NCBI RefSeq assembly: GCF_036504375.1
Contig: NZ_DASXVH010000041.1
Coordinates: forward strand, 22,647 to 86,646
Direction of reading: 5' to 3'
Length of the DNA stretch: 64,000 bases
Source: Novimethylophilus sp036504375
GTDB taxonomy: Bacteria > Pseudomonadota > Gammaproteobacteria > Burkholderiales > Methylophilaceae
A program made the position numbers and the translations under genes. This document shows, piece after piece, positions 18,397-27,240 of the stretch. Below the pieces are notes generated by a model, which was not told the DNA's origin, ran no database searches, and saw nothing but the letters and a program-made list of their open reading frames with translations. Each line of letters starts with the position of its first letter. Positions within the stretch are counted from its first letter, which is position 1.

Positions 18397-19251
18397 TTAT
18401 GCGGTGACATTGCCGGCAAGATGCCGGCTGCTTTCGCGTACAAGGTCGTCAAGCAACCCGTTATCGATTTCGGGTTCGAGATCCTTGATGGTGCCGCGGC
18501 GGCCCGTCGGGGCGATGGACAGGCGAATTCCCTCGCGCCTGACTTCAGCCTCGCCGCCGCAGTGGTGGCAGTAAACATGGTCGCCGGTGCGATGATGCCG
18601 GCTGACGACAATGGTCGGCCCGCACATCGGGCAATGCTGCAACGGGATGCCGGGCTCGCTGTGGCCGACGATGTGATCCAGGTGCCCCGCCTCGCCCAGT
18701 TTGATGAAGCGCGCCCCCCACACCGCATGGAACTGTCCGCCCAAGTTGGCCTGGATGATGCCAAGCGCCTTCTCGGCGGGCATCCCGCGGCGATAGGGAC
18801 GTGTGCTGGTCATCGCGTCGAAGGCATCGCAGATGCCGACTATGCTTGCATCCACCCTTATCTGATCGCCGGATAAGCCCTGCGGGTAGCCCCGCCCATT
18901 CGGCATTTCGTGGTGCGACAGCACGGCGGTGCGGGCCAGTTCCGCCAGCGGGTGGTCGGCGAGCAGACGGCTGCCCACTTCCGGGTGGGTCTTGATGATG
19001 TCGTACTCCTCGACGGTAAGCTGGTCCGGCTTGTTCAGGATGGCGTCCGGCACGGCGATCTTCCCCAGATCGTGCAGAAACCCGCCCAGGGCAATGCGGG
19101 CCACGTCGGTGGCAGGCAAACCACCATCCTCGGCCAGAATGCGGCTGTACTGGGAAACCCGCCACAGGTGCCCGCCGGTGTAAGGGTCGCGTGCCTCCAC
19201 CATGGAGGCCATCACGAAAAGGCTTTTCAGCAGATGTTCGATGTGATTCAT
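18397..19251 (-). CDS. HD-GYP phosphodiesterase with C-terminal zinc ribbon
   Basis: A 284-residue cytoplasmic protein with an HD-GYP domain that likely hydrolyses cyclic di-GMP. Visible: GGHLWRVSQYS, GFLHDLGKIAVPD (His60-Asp61), the HHEMPNGRGYPQGL variant of the HHE...GYP signature, and DAFDAMTSTRPYR. Residues about 205-235 carry two Cys pairs (CPMCG and CHHCGG), a zinc-ribbon-like tail uncommon in this family and possibly redox- or metal-sensitive. It follows the haem sensor gene by 88 bases and may be its output partner. Confidence 0.88.
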   Translation of the reverse strand: MNHIEHLLKSLFVMASMVEARDPYTGGHLWRVSQYSRILAEDGGLPATDVARIALGGFLHDLGKIAVPDAILNKPDQLTVEEYDIIKTHPEVGSRLLADHPLAELARTAVLSHHEMPNGRGYPQGLSGDQIRVDASIVGICDAFDAMTSTRPYRRGMPAEKALGIIQANLGGQFHAVWGARFIKLGEAGHLDHIVGHSEPGIPLQHCPMCGPTIVVSRHHRTGDHVYCHHCGGEAEVRREGIRLSIAPTGRRGTIKDLEPEIDNGLLDDLVRESSRHLAGNVTA

Positions 19252-19339
19252 GGTTTCCCCCTTTAATCAGAAAATCCAGGGCCCCGGCAAAATCGGGGAT
19301 TTACTACATTCAATCCGAACCCAGTGCTTGCCCGATCCG

Positions 19340-20548
19340 CTAATGGTCACACTTGGCGCTCGTCAGGCGGCAGAGCAAGTCTTGACCGGATTCGGCGACT
19401 ACTTGCATCTTCTCTTCGAGAAGCGCTATTTCCCCAAGAAAATGCGCGAACTCATGGATATCCCTGGATAAGCCATTCAGTAGATCGTCCGATTGTGGAA
19501 AATCTCCAGAGACGCTCTCTACTTTTCTGATCATATCGCGGAAGCGATCTGTAAGGTCATGCAACTTCTTTCGAGCTTCTTCCGGAATGACGGCGTCGCC
19601 GCTCAGGATGTCAAGCGCTGAGACTAAGGCATCGAGGGAGCCAGACAGAATACCCGGTTGCCTTTTTTGTTCCTTGAGGGCGGCATGGAGTATCAACTGT
19701 GTGGACTCGTGGATTTTCTCAAACTGGCTATTCATTTGATGGCTCACCTGGTTCAGACGATGGCTCGTTGCGACGACCTTGGTGAGAATTTTGTCGAGAT
19801 CCTCTACGATATGGGCGATCCGGTCGAGAAAATGATTCAGGTCAAGAGCCAATCCCCCGAATTCGTCATGTGATTTCACTTTCGCCCTATGGGACAGGTC
19901 AATAATGCCTTTGGTCAGGCTTGAAACCGTGGAGCTCAATGATAGCAGCGGCTCCATGCGAACCTTCAGGAGCAGGAACAGCACGATGGTGTGGGTAATG
20001 ATGTTGATTGCCCAGATCATCGAACTCAATCGCACCTCGGCCCACCAGGCGGTCAGCTTCGTCGAGAGGTAACTTCTCACCCTCACTTCGCCCAGGACAT
20101 CGCCAACCTTGGCGTGCACGTGACAGTTCAGGCAAAACTGTTCTGCCGTCAGCGTTGCTCTGGCTTCATTGTATTTGCCCGATGGCCACTGCGGAGGAAT
20201 TCCCCGCGGCTCCATGTCGAATTTGTACTTCATGGAGGTCACGGTCACTTCCGCAGGAATAATGCCGATGGAAAGTCCCAGTTCCTCGAAGTTGCGTTTC
20301 AGGATCGGATACACCGTTCTGGCGGCGACGGGGCCACCGGAATTGAGCATGATCGACTTCACATCGCCGGCCAGACGCTGCGTTGCGAGTTCAACCGCCT
20401 CCCGATCATGGTTTTTATAGTTATAAACGACCACGCCATAACGAACCCCTAACTCGATCACGGTAACGGCGATCAGGAGCAGGAAAAAGTCCCTGATCAT
20501 ATGGATTATGAAGGATTGATCGAATCTTCCGACTTTCGATGCTTGCAT
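19340..20548 (-). CDS. Membrane haem-c sensor with HAMP and helical output
   Basis: A 402-residue protein. TM1 (about 17-40) and TM2 (about 175-197) bracket a periplasmic domain with a single CLNCH haem-binding motif (139-143) in a DUF3365/Tll0287-like context (FDMEPRGIPPQWP). A HAMP-like region follows TM2 (LSSTVSSLTKGIIDLSHRAKV), then long helical segments. I see no kinase, methyl-accepting hairpin, GGDEF or EAL domain, so the output is unknown. The HD-GYP gene just downstream is an obvious candidate partner. It starts 97 bases after the ovoB stop. Confidence 0.75.
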   Translation of the reverse strand: MQASKVGRFDQSFIIHMIRDFFLLLIAVTVIELGVRYGVVVYNYKNHDREAVELATQRLAGDVKSIMLNSGGPVAARTVYPILKRNFEELGLSIGIIPAEVTVTSMKYKFDMEPRGIPPQWPSGKYNEARATLTAEQFCLNCHVHAKVGDVLGEVRVRSYLSTKLTAWWAEVRLSSMIWAINIITHTIVLFLLLKVRMEPLLSLSSTVSSLTKGIIDLSHRAKVKSHDEFGGLALDLNHFLDRIAHIVEDLDKILTKVVATSHRLNQVSHQMNSQFEKIHESTQLILHAALKEQKRQPGILSGSLDALVSALDILSGDAVIPEEARKKLHDLTDRFRDMIRKVESVSGDFPQSDDLLNGLSRDIHEFAHFLGEIALLEEKMQVVAESGQDLLCRLTSAKCDH

Positions 20549-20645
20549 CGTTTTTCCTCGACAACGGCGAAAGCCGCCGGGTCAAAATTCTCCCCGGATC
20601 GCGCGGAGCTTCGTCCAGGGCAATGCGGGCCACCTCGCGGGAAAA

Positions 20646-21818
20646 TTACATGCGATCCGAATCCAGCGCCTGCCCGATGCGTTGAATCGCCATCATGACA
20701 TTTTGACGCGAAGTGCCGATGTTCATGCGCATGCGGCCTTCGCCGCCCGCGCCGAAAGAAGCGCCGGGGGACATGCCCACCCTGGCATTGCGGACGAAAA
20801 AACGCTGGAGTTTTTTATCGCTCATGCCCAGTTTGCGGCAATCCAGCCATAGCAGATAGGTCGCTTCCGGATCGATCATGCGGATATCCGGCAATTCACT
20901 TTGGATATGGGCAGCCGCTTCGTCACGGGTCTTTTTCAGGTAGGCCAGCAAGCTTTCAAGCCAGGGCTCTCCCTCGCGATAGGCAGCCTCGAAGGCTGCG
21001 AGGCTGAACGGGTTGGCAATATTTGCGTGGGTCATGTCCAGCACCTTGCCTATCGCCGCACGCCGTCCGGCATCCGGCACGATCAGCGCGGACAGGCCGA
21101 GGCCCGGGATATTGAAAGTCTTGCTGGGCGCGACCGCAGTGACGACATTGGCTGGGTCATCGGCGAGCGAGGCGAGCGCGTGATGTTGAAATTCCGGATA
21201 GACGAGATCGGCATGAATTTCGTCGGAGACGATGGTGAGATCATGACGACGGGCAATTTCCAGTACGGCTTGAAGTTCCGCTCGCTGCCATACCCGGCCG
21301 ACCGGGTTGTGCGGCGAACAGAGCAATAGCAGCTTGGCATTGCGGGCGCATTGCTCCAGATCATCCAGATCGATACTGTAGCGGCCGTCCCGGCATTGCA
21401 ACGGGTTCAGAACCTGCCGCCTGCCGGTCTTGGTGACGGCTGAAAAAAAGGGGAGATACACCGGCGGCTGCACGATCACGCCTTCATCCGGCCGCGTCAG
21501 CGCCATCACGGCGGTGTTCAGAGAAGGCACCACACCAGGTGCGAGCAGTATCCATTCGCGCTCGATTTGCCAGTGGTGGCGCTTTTTCATCCAGTCGATC
21601 AAGACGCCGTAGAGGCTGTCCGGCACCAGCGTATAACCATAAACCGGATGTGCGGCACGTGCCTTCAGTGCACGATTGACGGCCTCCGGCGCGGCAAAAT
21701 CCATGTCCGCAACCCACATTGGCAGCACGTCGGCGGTGCCGAAGACGGCAGCCCTGCCGTCATGCTTGAGGGAATACGTGCCCTCGCGCGGGATGACGCG
21801 GTCGAAATCGGGTTTCAC
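20646..21818 (-). CDS. ovoB: PLP-dependent C-S lyase (MalY/PatB type), probable OvoB
   Basis: A 390-residue class I aminotransferase-fold protein of the MalY/PatB cystathionine beta-lyase group. Motifs: ADMDFAAPEAV, YGYT, CSPHNPVGRVW, SDEIHADLVYP, the PLP lysine Lys233 in APSKTFNIPGLG, and GEGRMRMNIGT. On sequence alone it could be a generic cystathionine beta-lyase. Its start overlaps the ovoA stop by 4 bases, which argues for OvoB: cleavage of the 5-histidylcysteine sulfoxide C-S bond to give 5-thiohistidine in ovothiol synthesis. Confidence 0.85.
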   Translation of the reverse strand: MKPDFDRVIPREGTYSLKHDGRAAVFGTADVLPMWVADMDFAAPEAVNRALKARAAHPVYGYTLVPDSLYGVLIDWMKKRHHWQIEREWILLAPGVVPSLNTAVMALTRPDEGVIVQPPVYLPFFSAVTKTGRRQVLNPLQCRDGRYSIDLDDLEQCARNAKLLLLCSPHNPVGRVWQRAELQAVLEIARRHDLTIVSDEIHADLVYPEFQHHALASLADDPANVVTAVAPSKTFNIPGLGLSALIVPDAGRRAAIGKVLDMTHANIANPFSLAAFEAAYREGEPWLESLLAYLKKTRDEAAAHIQSELPDIRMIDPEATYLLWLDCRKLGMSDKKLQRFFVRNARVGMSPGASFGAGGEGRMRMNIGTSRQNVMMAIQRIGQALDSDRM

Positions 21819-23923
21819 CCGGTTTTCTCCCAGATGGTGACTTCCGACAGCGTGTGCTGGAATTTGCGCCGGGTTTCGCGGATGACGAACGGCATCTCAA
21901 ACGGGTCTTCGATCAGCCGGAAATGCGCGCCGAGAATGGCCTTCAGCCCGTCCAGCGTGGTCAGGTTTTCGCCGGCCTGCTTGAAGCCGCCGATCCATTC
22001 CTCGCGCGGGGTATGTTCGGTGAGCCAGGTATAGGGTGAAGCGATCAGCAGAATGCCGCCCGGATTGAGCCGTTCGTGCACCGTAGCAAGAAACTTCTTC
22101 GGACTGTACAGGCGGTCGATCAGATTGGCCGCCAGGATCAAATCGTAGCCGGTGAAATGCGGCTTGAGGTTGCAGGCGTCGCCCTGCCAGAACTCGACCT
22201 TGCCGCGCACATCATCCAGCCCGAGACCGGCAAGCCGGCGCTCCTGGTAGAACACCAGTTCGCCCTCGTCGGCCAGGGTGTAGTGCAGCACGCCCTGTTC
22301 GGCCAACTGTACGCCCAACCCGATGAAGCGGGCGGAGAAATCGATGCCGGTGACGTGCTCGAAATGCTTCGCCAGCTCAAACGTTGCACGCCCAGCGGCG
22401 CAGCCCAGATCCAGCGCCTTGCGCGCCGGGCGGCCATGCATGGCGTTGATCGCCAGTTCGCTCAGCGCCTTGGGGAAGTTGGGAACGTCAAAATAGGTGT
22501 CGCCGTAATGGAACTCGGCATATTCCGACAGCAGCTTGTCGGTTTCGTAATGGGAGGCGTGCACGGTAACGGGTGCATCAGACACCACATAGCGGAACCC
22601 GGCATGCTGGAAGAAGTGACGGCGGAAGGCGTAGCGCGCGCTCTTCAATGCTTCGTTGCCGCAGGAAACCCACGCACCGCCCTTGAACAGGTTGTGGCGG
22701 TCGTCAAAAGTCGGCGTGGTGAAGTCGTCGTACAAGGGATGCACCTTGAAGCTCTCGAACGGGTATATCGGCGTCTCGGTCCATTGCCAGACGTTGCCCA
22801 CCGCATCGAACAGTTCTCCGTGGCGGAACTCGGTGACCGGGCAGGAAGAGGCGTAATGGTCGAGATGCAGGTTGGCGTTGGCCGGCTGGTCGTGCGGCAC
22901 TTCGCGCAACCCGGCAAAATCGTACAGGCGAACCCATTGGTCCTCGGTCGGCAGCCGCGTGGGGAGGCCGGTTTCGCGCTGCTTCCAGTTGCAGAAAGCC
23001 TTGGCCTCATGATAGTTAACTTCCACCGGCCAGTCCCACGGCATGGCAACTTCCTCGGTCATCAGGCGCAGCTTCCAGGCGCCGCCTTCGCGCACCCAGA
23101 AGGTGGGGTGTTGAGTTTTGGCGAACTCTTTCCAGGCACGGCCTTCTTCTTCCCACAAGGTATCGTCGGCATAGCCGCCGTTTTCGACGAAAGCCAGAAA
23201 TTCGCCGTTGCTGGTGAGATGGCGGGCAGCCTGGAAGGCGGGAACGTCGGCCTCGTGCCGGCCGTATTCGTTGTCCCAGCCGTAAGTCGGGTCGCCCTGC
23301 TTGCCGAGTTTTACGCGGCCGGAGGGGATATTCACCAGCGTATTCTTCGGCGTTTCGCCGGACTTGCGACAGGGCTGCCAAGCCGGATGCGGCTGGATAT
23401 ATTTGAGGTCGTGCTGGCGGATCAGCACCGAGGAGGTTTCGAGATGGATGCGTTCGTGCTCGATGCCCATCAGGATGGGCCACCAGGAGCTGCCCCAGCC
23501 GATCGGCAATGTCAGCGGCAGGCTCTCGATCAGGCCATCGACCATGCGCCGCATTTCAGCGCGGTAGGCGCGGACTTCCGATACCGTCGGCCAGTCGTAG
23601 TTGGCTTCGTTGAGATCATCCCAGCTCATTTCGTCCACGCCGATAGCGAACATGGATTCAAACCTGGGGTTGATGCGCTGATCGATCAATCCCGCCAGCA
23701 CCAGCTTGTTGATGAAGAAGGTGGCGGTATGGCCGTAGTAGAAAATCAGCGGATGACGCAACGGGATAGGCTTGCGGTACCAGGCTTCGTCATTTTTGAG
23801 CGTTTCGAACAACTGCTCGTAACGATCCTGCGTGGTGTGAAAATAGTCGCGGATTTCCCGGCGTTTAAGCTCGGGGTTGCCTTCTGTCAATAAAGGAGTG
23901 CGATTGAAAAGTGCGGTCGTCAT
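21815..23923 (-). CDS. ovoA: 5-histidylcysteine sulfoxide synthase / methyltransferase
   Basis: Couples histidine and cysteine with O2, then methylates the imidazole, in ovothiol A synthesis. The 702-residue protein has the full OvoA order: a DinB-like N-terminal domain with the iron motif HxxxHxE (His156, His160, Glu162), an FGE-sulfatase-like oxygenase domain (about 190-440, GNVWQWTETP, FKGGAWVSCGNEA), and a C-terminal SAM methyltransferase (LDLGCAAG near 505). The methyltransferase separates OvoA from EgtB. It overlaps the phosphatase upstream and ovoB downstream by 4 bases each. No truncation is seen. Confidence 0.95.
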   Translation of the reverse strand: MTTALFNRTPLLTEGNPELKRREIRDYFHTTQDRYEQLFETLKNDEAWYRKPIPLRHPLIFYYGHTATFFINKLVLAGLIDQRINPRFESMFAIGVDEMSWDDLNEANYDWPTVSEVRAYRAEMRRMVDGLIESLPLTLPIGWGSSWWPILMGIEHERIHLETSSVLIRQHDLKYIQPHPAWQPCRKSGETPKNTLVNIPSGRVKLGKQGDPTYGWDNEYGRHEADVPAFQAARHLTSNGEFLAFVENGGYADDTLWEEEGRAWKEFAKTQHPTFWVREGGAWKLRLMTEEVAMPWDWPVEVNYHEAKAFCNWKQRETGLPTRLPTEDQWVRLYDFAGLREVPHDQPANANLHLDHYASSCPVTEFRHGELFDAVGNVWQWTETPIYPFESFKVHPLYDDFTTPTFDDRHNLFKGGAWVSCGNEALKSARYAFRRHFFQHAGFRYVVSDAPVTVHASHYETDKLLSEYAEFHYGDTYFDVPNFPKALSELAINAMHGRPARKALDLGCAAGRATFELAKHFEHVTGIDFSARFIGLGVQLAEQGVLHYTLADEGELVFYQERRLAGLGLDDVRGKVEFWQGDACNLKPHFTGYDLILAANLIDRLYSPKKFLATVHERLNPGGILLIASPYTWLTEHTPREEWIGGFKQAGENLTTLDGLKAILGAHFRLIEDPFEMPFVIRETRRKFQHTLSEVTIWEKTG

Positions 23924-24714
23924 CTGTGGTCTATCAGGATCATGGTCAGGTCTTCGTCGAAACCCGGGCTGTGATTCATGTCGACCAGTTTTTCGACGAA
24001 GCGTGTAAAAAAATCGTCTGGGGTCTCGGCTTCCACCATGGTGGCAACATCCAGCAGCGCCTTGCGGGAGGCGTAGTTGGGGTCCGGGTTGACCGCATCC
24101 AGGACGCCGTCGGTGTACATCAGCACCCAGTCCCCCGGCTCCAGCGTGGTGGTTGTTTCATAATACTTGAAATCACGCACCACGCCGACGGCAAAGGTGC
24201 TGTAGCCACCCGCATGCAATTCGGACCATTGCCCCTTGCGTTTCAGCAGCATGCCGGGGTGCCCGGCGTAGGCATAGGTCCAGGAGTGATCGGTCTGATT
24301 GTAGGTGGCGGCTGCCACGGTCGCAAACAGGGGGGACCGGGCTCCGTTGTGGATCAGCCGGTTGATCTCCTCCAGCAGCAGGTGGTTCCCTGGGCTCCCC
24401 GCCAGCGCTCCCATCGTTTCGAGCAGCTTGTCCGACAACCAGGCCGCGGCTTCGCCATGCCCCATGGTATCAATCAGCAGGAACTTGCTCTTCATGCGCT
24501 GTCCGCACACGGCGACGTAATGGATGTCGCCCCCGGCCTTTTCGCCATGTAACGGGATGGAGAGCAAATGGCAGCCGAGACCGGGCACCTCAAAGCCGTT
24601 CATTGCAAAAGCGTTGTTGCCTGCAATCTGCGAACAGGCTTCCAGGCCGGGATCGATGAAGCCGACCCCAGCGGATTTTTTCTGTTCAAGCCATTCAATC
24701 AGTCTTCCGGGCAT
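23920..24714 (-). CDS. PP2C/SpoIIE-type serine phosphatase
   Basis: A 264-residue cytoplasmic SpoIIE-like phosphatase. The start at 24714 (MPGRLIEWLEQ) is chosen for the GAGAGGGG upstream. Metal-binding landmarks: AGGDIHYVAV, LIDTMGHGEAAAWLS, AGHPGMLLKR, LEPGDWVLMYTDGVLDAVNP and the final GFDEDLTMILID. Such enzymes usually control partner-switching anti-sigma systems, but no anti-anti-sigma gene lies nearby. It overlaps nrtS by 20 bases and ovoA by 4, so it is firmly within the ovothiol operon. Confidence 0.85.
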   Translation of the reverse strand: MPGRLIEWLEQKKSAGVGFIDPGLEACSQIAGNNAFAMNGFEVPGLGCHLLSIPLHGEKAGGDIHYVAVCGQRMKSKFLLIDTMGHGEAAAWLSDKLLETMGALAGSPGNHLLLEEINRLIHNGARSPLFATVAAATYNQTDHSWTYAYAGHPGMLLKRKGQWSELHAGGYSTFAVGVVRDFKYYETTTTLEPGDWVLMYTDGVLDAVNPDPNYASRKALLDVATMVEAETPDDFFTRFVEKLVDMNHSPGFDEDLTMILIDHR

Positions 24715-24964
24715 GTTCCCCTCTCGCTTGAAGCGGCTTCTGTTGTTTCCGAAGCGCCTGCGCCCCGCTGTATGTCGCAACGCAAAACGGCACCATATAG
24801 TTGAGCACGAAATGCCCTAACTCCGCGCCGCCGTTAATGATCGCCTCGCCCTGATTGATGGCGTTCAGCACGGAGCCGACCACCAGGGAAACCTTGAGCG
24901 CATGTCCCATGATGGCCGGCGTAAGGCATAAATGGAAGAAGCCGGGCGAGGTTTGCGGAGGCAT
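24695..24964 (-). CDS. NrtS-like small nitrate/nitrite transporter
   Basis: An 89-residue membrane protein with two hydrophobic hairpin segments. It matches the NrtS pattern HALKVSLVVGSVLNAINQGEAI (first half, landmarks LKVSLVVGS and LNAINQGE) and LNYMVPFCVATYSGAQAL. The known NrtS proteins move nitrate and nitrite. It starts 3 bases after the AhpD-like stop and overlaps the phosphatase start. A second relative lies at 60667-60954, so the two could also form a pair although unlinked. Confidence 0.75.
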   Translation of the reverse strand: MPPQTSPGFFHLCLTPAIMGHALKVSLVVGSVLNAINQGEAIINGGAELGHFVLNYMVPFCVATYSGAQALRKQQKPLQARGEHARKTD

Positions 24965-24967
24965 GGG

Positions 24968-25489
24968 TCAGAAGTCCACGGCAATGCGCATGGCACGGGC
25001 GAAGCGGTTGAACCCCGCGAACAGTTCCACTACGCCCAATATCTCGACGATTTCCTCCTCTTCCACGCCAAGCGCGTTCAGTGCCTTGAAATCTGCCTCA
25101 TTGATGTCGCGCCAATGCAGATTGACTTTGCGTGCGAAATTGACGAGTGCAATTTCGGCCTCGCTGAGGCCGGGCAGTGTCCCGCTCTGCAGCATGGCGG
25201 CGATTTCCGCTTCGCTTGTGCCCAGGCTTGTCAACGCCGCCGAGTGGGCGGCGACGCAGTAGGCGCAACCGTTGTCATTCGACACCAGCAACGCGGCAGT
25301 CTCCTTGGCCTTGCGGCGCAGCTTGCCGTTGAGCAGCACCGCCTTGACCTTGTTCCAGTTGGCTTCCAATAGCGGCGGATATTTGGCGTAGGCCTGGAAC
25401 AGGTTGGGTACGCGGCCGAAAGCACGGCCGATTTCAAGCAGCACTGTGATCGTCGAGTCGGGGGCCGGTGGTTCTATTTCTTGCGACAT
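24968..25489 (-). CDS. AhpD/carboxymuconolactone decarboxylase-family protein
   Basis: A 173-residue alkylhydroperoxidase-D-like helical protein with the redox pair and His of the family, CAYCVAAHSAALTSLG (CxxCxxxH), and the peroxidase-related region FGRVPNLFQAY. It probably takes part in peroxide reduction or thiol-disulfide chemistry in the cytoplasm. It lies between ccdA and nrtS with gaps of 23 and 3 bases. A second, more distant member is at 27323-27934. Confidence 0.88.
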   Translation of the reverse strand: MSQEIEPPAPDSTITVLLEIGRAFGRVPNLFQAYAKYPPLLEANWNKVKAVLLNGKLRRKAKETAALLVSNDNGCAYCVAAHSAALTSLGTSEAEIAAMLQSGTLPGLSEAEIALVNFARKVNLHWRDINEADFKALNALGVEEEEIVEILGVVELFAGFNRFARAMRIAVDF

Positions 25490-25512
25490 TTACGGGCTTT
25501 TCCTTTTCAGAA

Positions 25513-26241
25513 TTAAATTGATGTGGTGAACTGCACCAGCCAGTCCGGGGAGATTTTCAGGATCAGGGATTCAAAATTCTTGTCGGCACCGGTCATGGTC
25601 AATACGCCCATTGTTAACAACAGGCCGCCCAATACCTTCTTGCCTGCCTTGCCTGCCGTGAACAGCCTGTCGCGAAATTTCGTCATTGCCTGGCGCGAGA
25701 GCATGCCCAGCAGGACCAGCGGGATGCCCGCGCCCAATCCGAACAGCGCCATCATCAGGGTGACGTGCGCCATATCCTGCCCCTGGCTGGCGAGCGTGAT
25801 GGTGGCGCCCAGCGTCGGGCCGACGCACGGACCCCAGACCACGCCCAGCAGCATGCCCAGCGAGAACTGGCCGCCGAGGCTGTCGCCGGAAATGCGGTTC
25901 ATCATGGATTGCCCCGAGCCGCCGAGCCGCGAGGTCGCAACCGCGAATTTTTCCTGCAGCGCCGGTGAAACCAGCAGGACACCGAACCCCATCAGCAGCA
26001 CCGCCGCGATGTTGCGAAAAACCTCCCGATCCAATCCGATGGCGGCGCCTAGACCAACGATGAACACGCCGACCACGGTAAACGACAACGCCAGTCCGGC
26101 TGCCAGCGCATGGGGGCCGAAGCGATGTGCCACCAGCGCCGAACCTGCCAGGATCGGCACCAGCGGCAGCACGCAGGGTGACAGGGTAGAGAGCGTACCG
26201 GCAGCGACGCTGAGCCCGTAAGTGCCAATCTCGGCGAACAT
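25513..26241 (-). CDS. CcdA/DsbD-like thiol:disulfide membrane reductant carrier
   Basis: A 242-residue inner-membrane protein with six hydrophobic segments. The two redox Cys lie in the paired motifs SPCVLPLVPI (about 22) and GPCVGPTLG (about 137). It moves reducing equivalents from cytoplasmic thioredoxin to the periplasm. It starts 10 bases after the exported thioredoxin, its likely acceptor. Named ccdA-like rather than dsbD because the periplasmic alpha and gamma domains are absent. Confidence 0.9.
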   Translation of the reverse strand: MFAEIGTYGLSVAAGTLSTLSPCVLPLVPILAGSALVAHRFGPHALAAGLALSFTVVGVFIVGLGAAIGLDREVFRNIAAVLLMGFGVLLVSPALQEKFAVATSRLGGSGQSMMNRISGDSLGGQFSLGMLLGVVWGPCVGPTLGATITLASQGQDMAHVTLMMALFGLGAGIPLVLLGMLSRQAMTKFRDRLFTAGKAGKKVLGGLLLTMGVLTMTGADKNFESLILKISPDWLVQFTTSI

Positions 26242-26251
26242 GGCGTTCCTT

Positions 26252-26632
26252 TTATATGGCTTTTTTCAGCAGGTTTTCGATGCCTTCGCGTGAGGTATCT
26301 CCCAGGCTGCGGCCGACTTCCTTACCGCCTTTGAACACAATGAGCGTGCTCTGTATGGGTACGTGCAGGGCTCGCACCACATCTTTCTGGCTGTCGTAAT
26401 CGACTCTGAGGGAACGGATGCCGCGATAAGGTTTTTCCCTGAGCAAGGCATCGGTAATGCCGGCTTGCGCGCGGCAGGTCGAACACCAGTCGGCATGCAC
26501 CTCAACCAGTACCGGCTTGCTTTCCTTGATCAGTTTGTCGAAAACCGGCTGTGTGTAAGGAATTTGCTCTGCCAAGGCGCTTGTGGCAATCAATATGGCC
26601 AGCATGGACAAGAAATACAGGAGCGATTTCAT
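26252..26632 (-). CDS. Exported thioredoxin-fold protein
   Basis: A 126-residue periplasmic thioredoxin. A signal peptide (cleavage near TSALA, about 21) precedes a thioredoxin fold with active site ADWCSTCRAQ (about 49-52) and a cis-Pro in LHVPIQSTLIVFKGGKEVG. With the CcdA-like gene that follows, it forms a two-protein path for periplasmic thiol reduction. It is the first gene of the ten-gene ovothiol operon, about 18 transcribed bases after ECF-type site D. Confidence 0.9.
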   Translation of the reverse strand: MKSLLYFLSMLAILIATSALAEQIPYTQPVFDKLIKESKPVLVEVHADWCSTCRAQAGITDALLREKPYRGIRSLRVDYDSQKDVVRALHVPIQSTLIVFKGGKEVGRSLGDTSREGIENLLKKAI

Positions 26633-26656
26633 GATGGCATTCTTTTGAGATGAATA

Positions 26657-26685
26657 TTAGACGTCGCTTCGACAATTTACTTACA
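26657..26685 (-). promoter_or_regulatory. ECF-type promoter, site D (thioredoxin/ovothiol operon)
   Basis: On the reverse strand: TGTAAGT (26685-26679), 15-base spacer, CGTCTAA (26663-26657), ending 24 bases before the thioredoxin start. The -35 element overlaps the last codons of the SRPBCC gene. Confidence 0.7.
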
Positions 26686-27240
26686 ACAATTTTCCTGGCA
26701 ATGCGATGCCTCGCACTGTCTGACCCGGCGCATTTTTCCACCTGCACCGCCGAGTTCCCTGCGGATATTATTCAGCGCCGTATTCATCATCATAGGCAGC
26801 ATGACGGCGGCCATATGGCGCATCAGCAACCCGCGCCAATTGAAATAGTGTTGCCAGGTCAGCATGCTGCCACCATTTCCGTCGGGTTCGACGAACATTA
26901 CGGAGACGTGATCCTCCGTGGGCAACATCATTTTTATTTTTGTAGACACCTGGAATGCGTACCCATGGGGTGGATTCCACCAGACGATGGTTTCATTGAG
27001 CTCCCCCATGCCGCGCATTGCGCAGTGTCTGACGGAACCAACCCCGCATTCGGTTCCGCTGCCAGCCGTACCATATTCCATGGACAGTGACAGCATGAGC
27101 GGTACCCAGCTGGCCACGGCATGAGGGCTCGATATGGTAGTAAACAGTTTTTCCGGGGATGCGCTGAATCCGGCCTTGGCTTCCATGCGGAGCGGGGCCT
27201 GGGAATATTTAGTGATATTGAATTGATTTTGGTCGATCAT
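26677..27240 (-). CDS. SRPBCC-family protein
   Basis: A 187-residue START-like protein. The start at 27240 (MIDQNQFNITKY) follows GGGGAA; an upstream in-frame start lacks support. The pattern EAKAGFSASPEKLFTTISSPHAVASW is the polyketide cyclase/dehydrase beginning, with a C-terminal helix (HMAAVMLPMMMNTALNNIRRELG). The tail is Cys-rich (CEASHCQENCCK), possibly metal- or thiol-active. It lies 82 bases after the AhpD-like gene. Confidence 0.7.
   Translation of the reverse strand: MIDQNQFNITKYSQAPLRMEAKAGFSASPEKLFTTISSPHAVASWVPLMLSLSMEYGTAGSGTECGVGSVRHCAMRGMGELNETIVWWNPPHGYAFQVSTKIKMMLPTEDHVSVMFVEPDGNGGSMLTWQHYFNWRGLLMRHMAAVMLPMMMNTALNNIRRELGGAGGKMRRVRQCEASHCQENCCK

Noticed and set aside
19545..19570. 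Further TGTAAGG matches at 19547, 19182 and 26558
   Set aside because: All lie inside coding sequence and lack a CGTNTAA box 15 bases downstream.
22076..23893. 605-codon open frame on the forward strand opposite ovoA
   Set aside because: It mirrors the codon bias of ovoA, has no recognisable domain, and ovoA is an unmistakable full-length gene.
21815..23923. EgtB (ergothioneine synthase) instead of OvoA
   Set aside because: The fused C-terminal methyltransferase and an adjacent PLP lyase are OvoA/OvoB features; no egtD is present.
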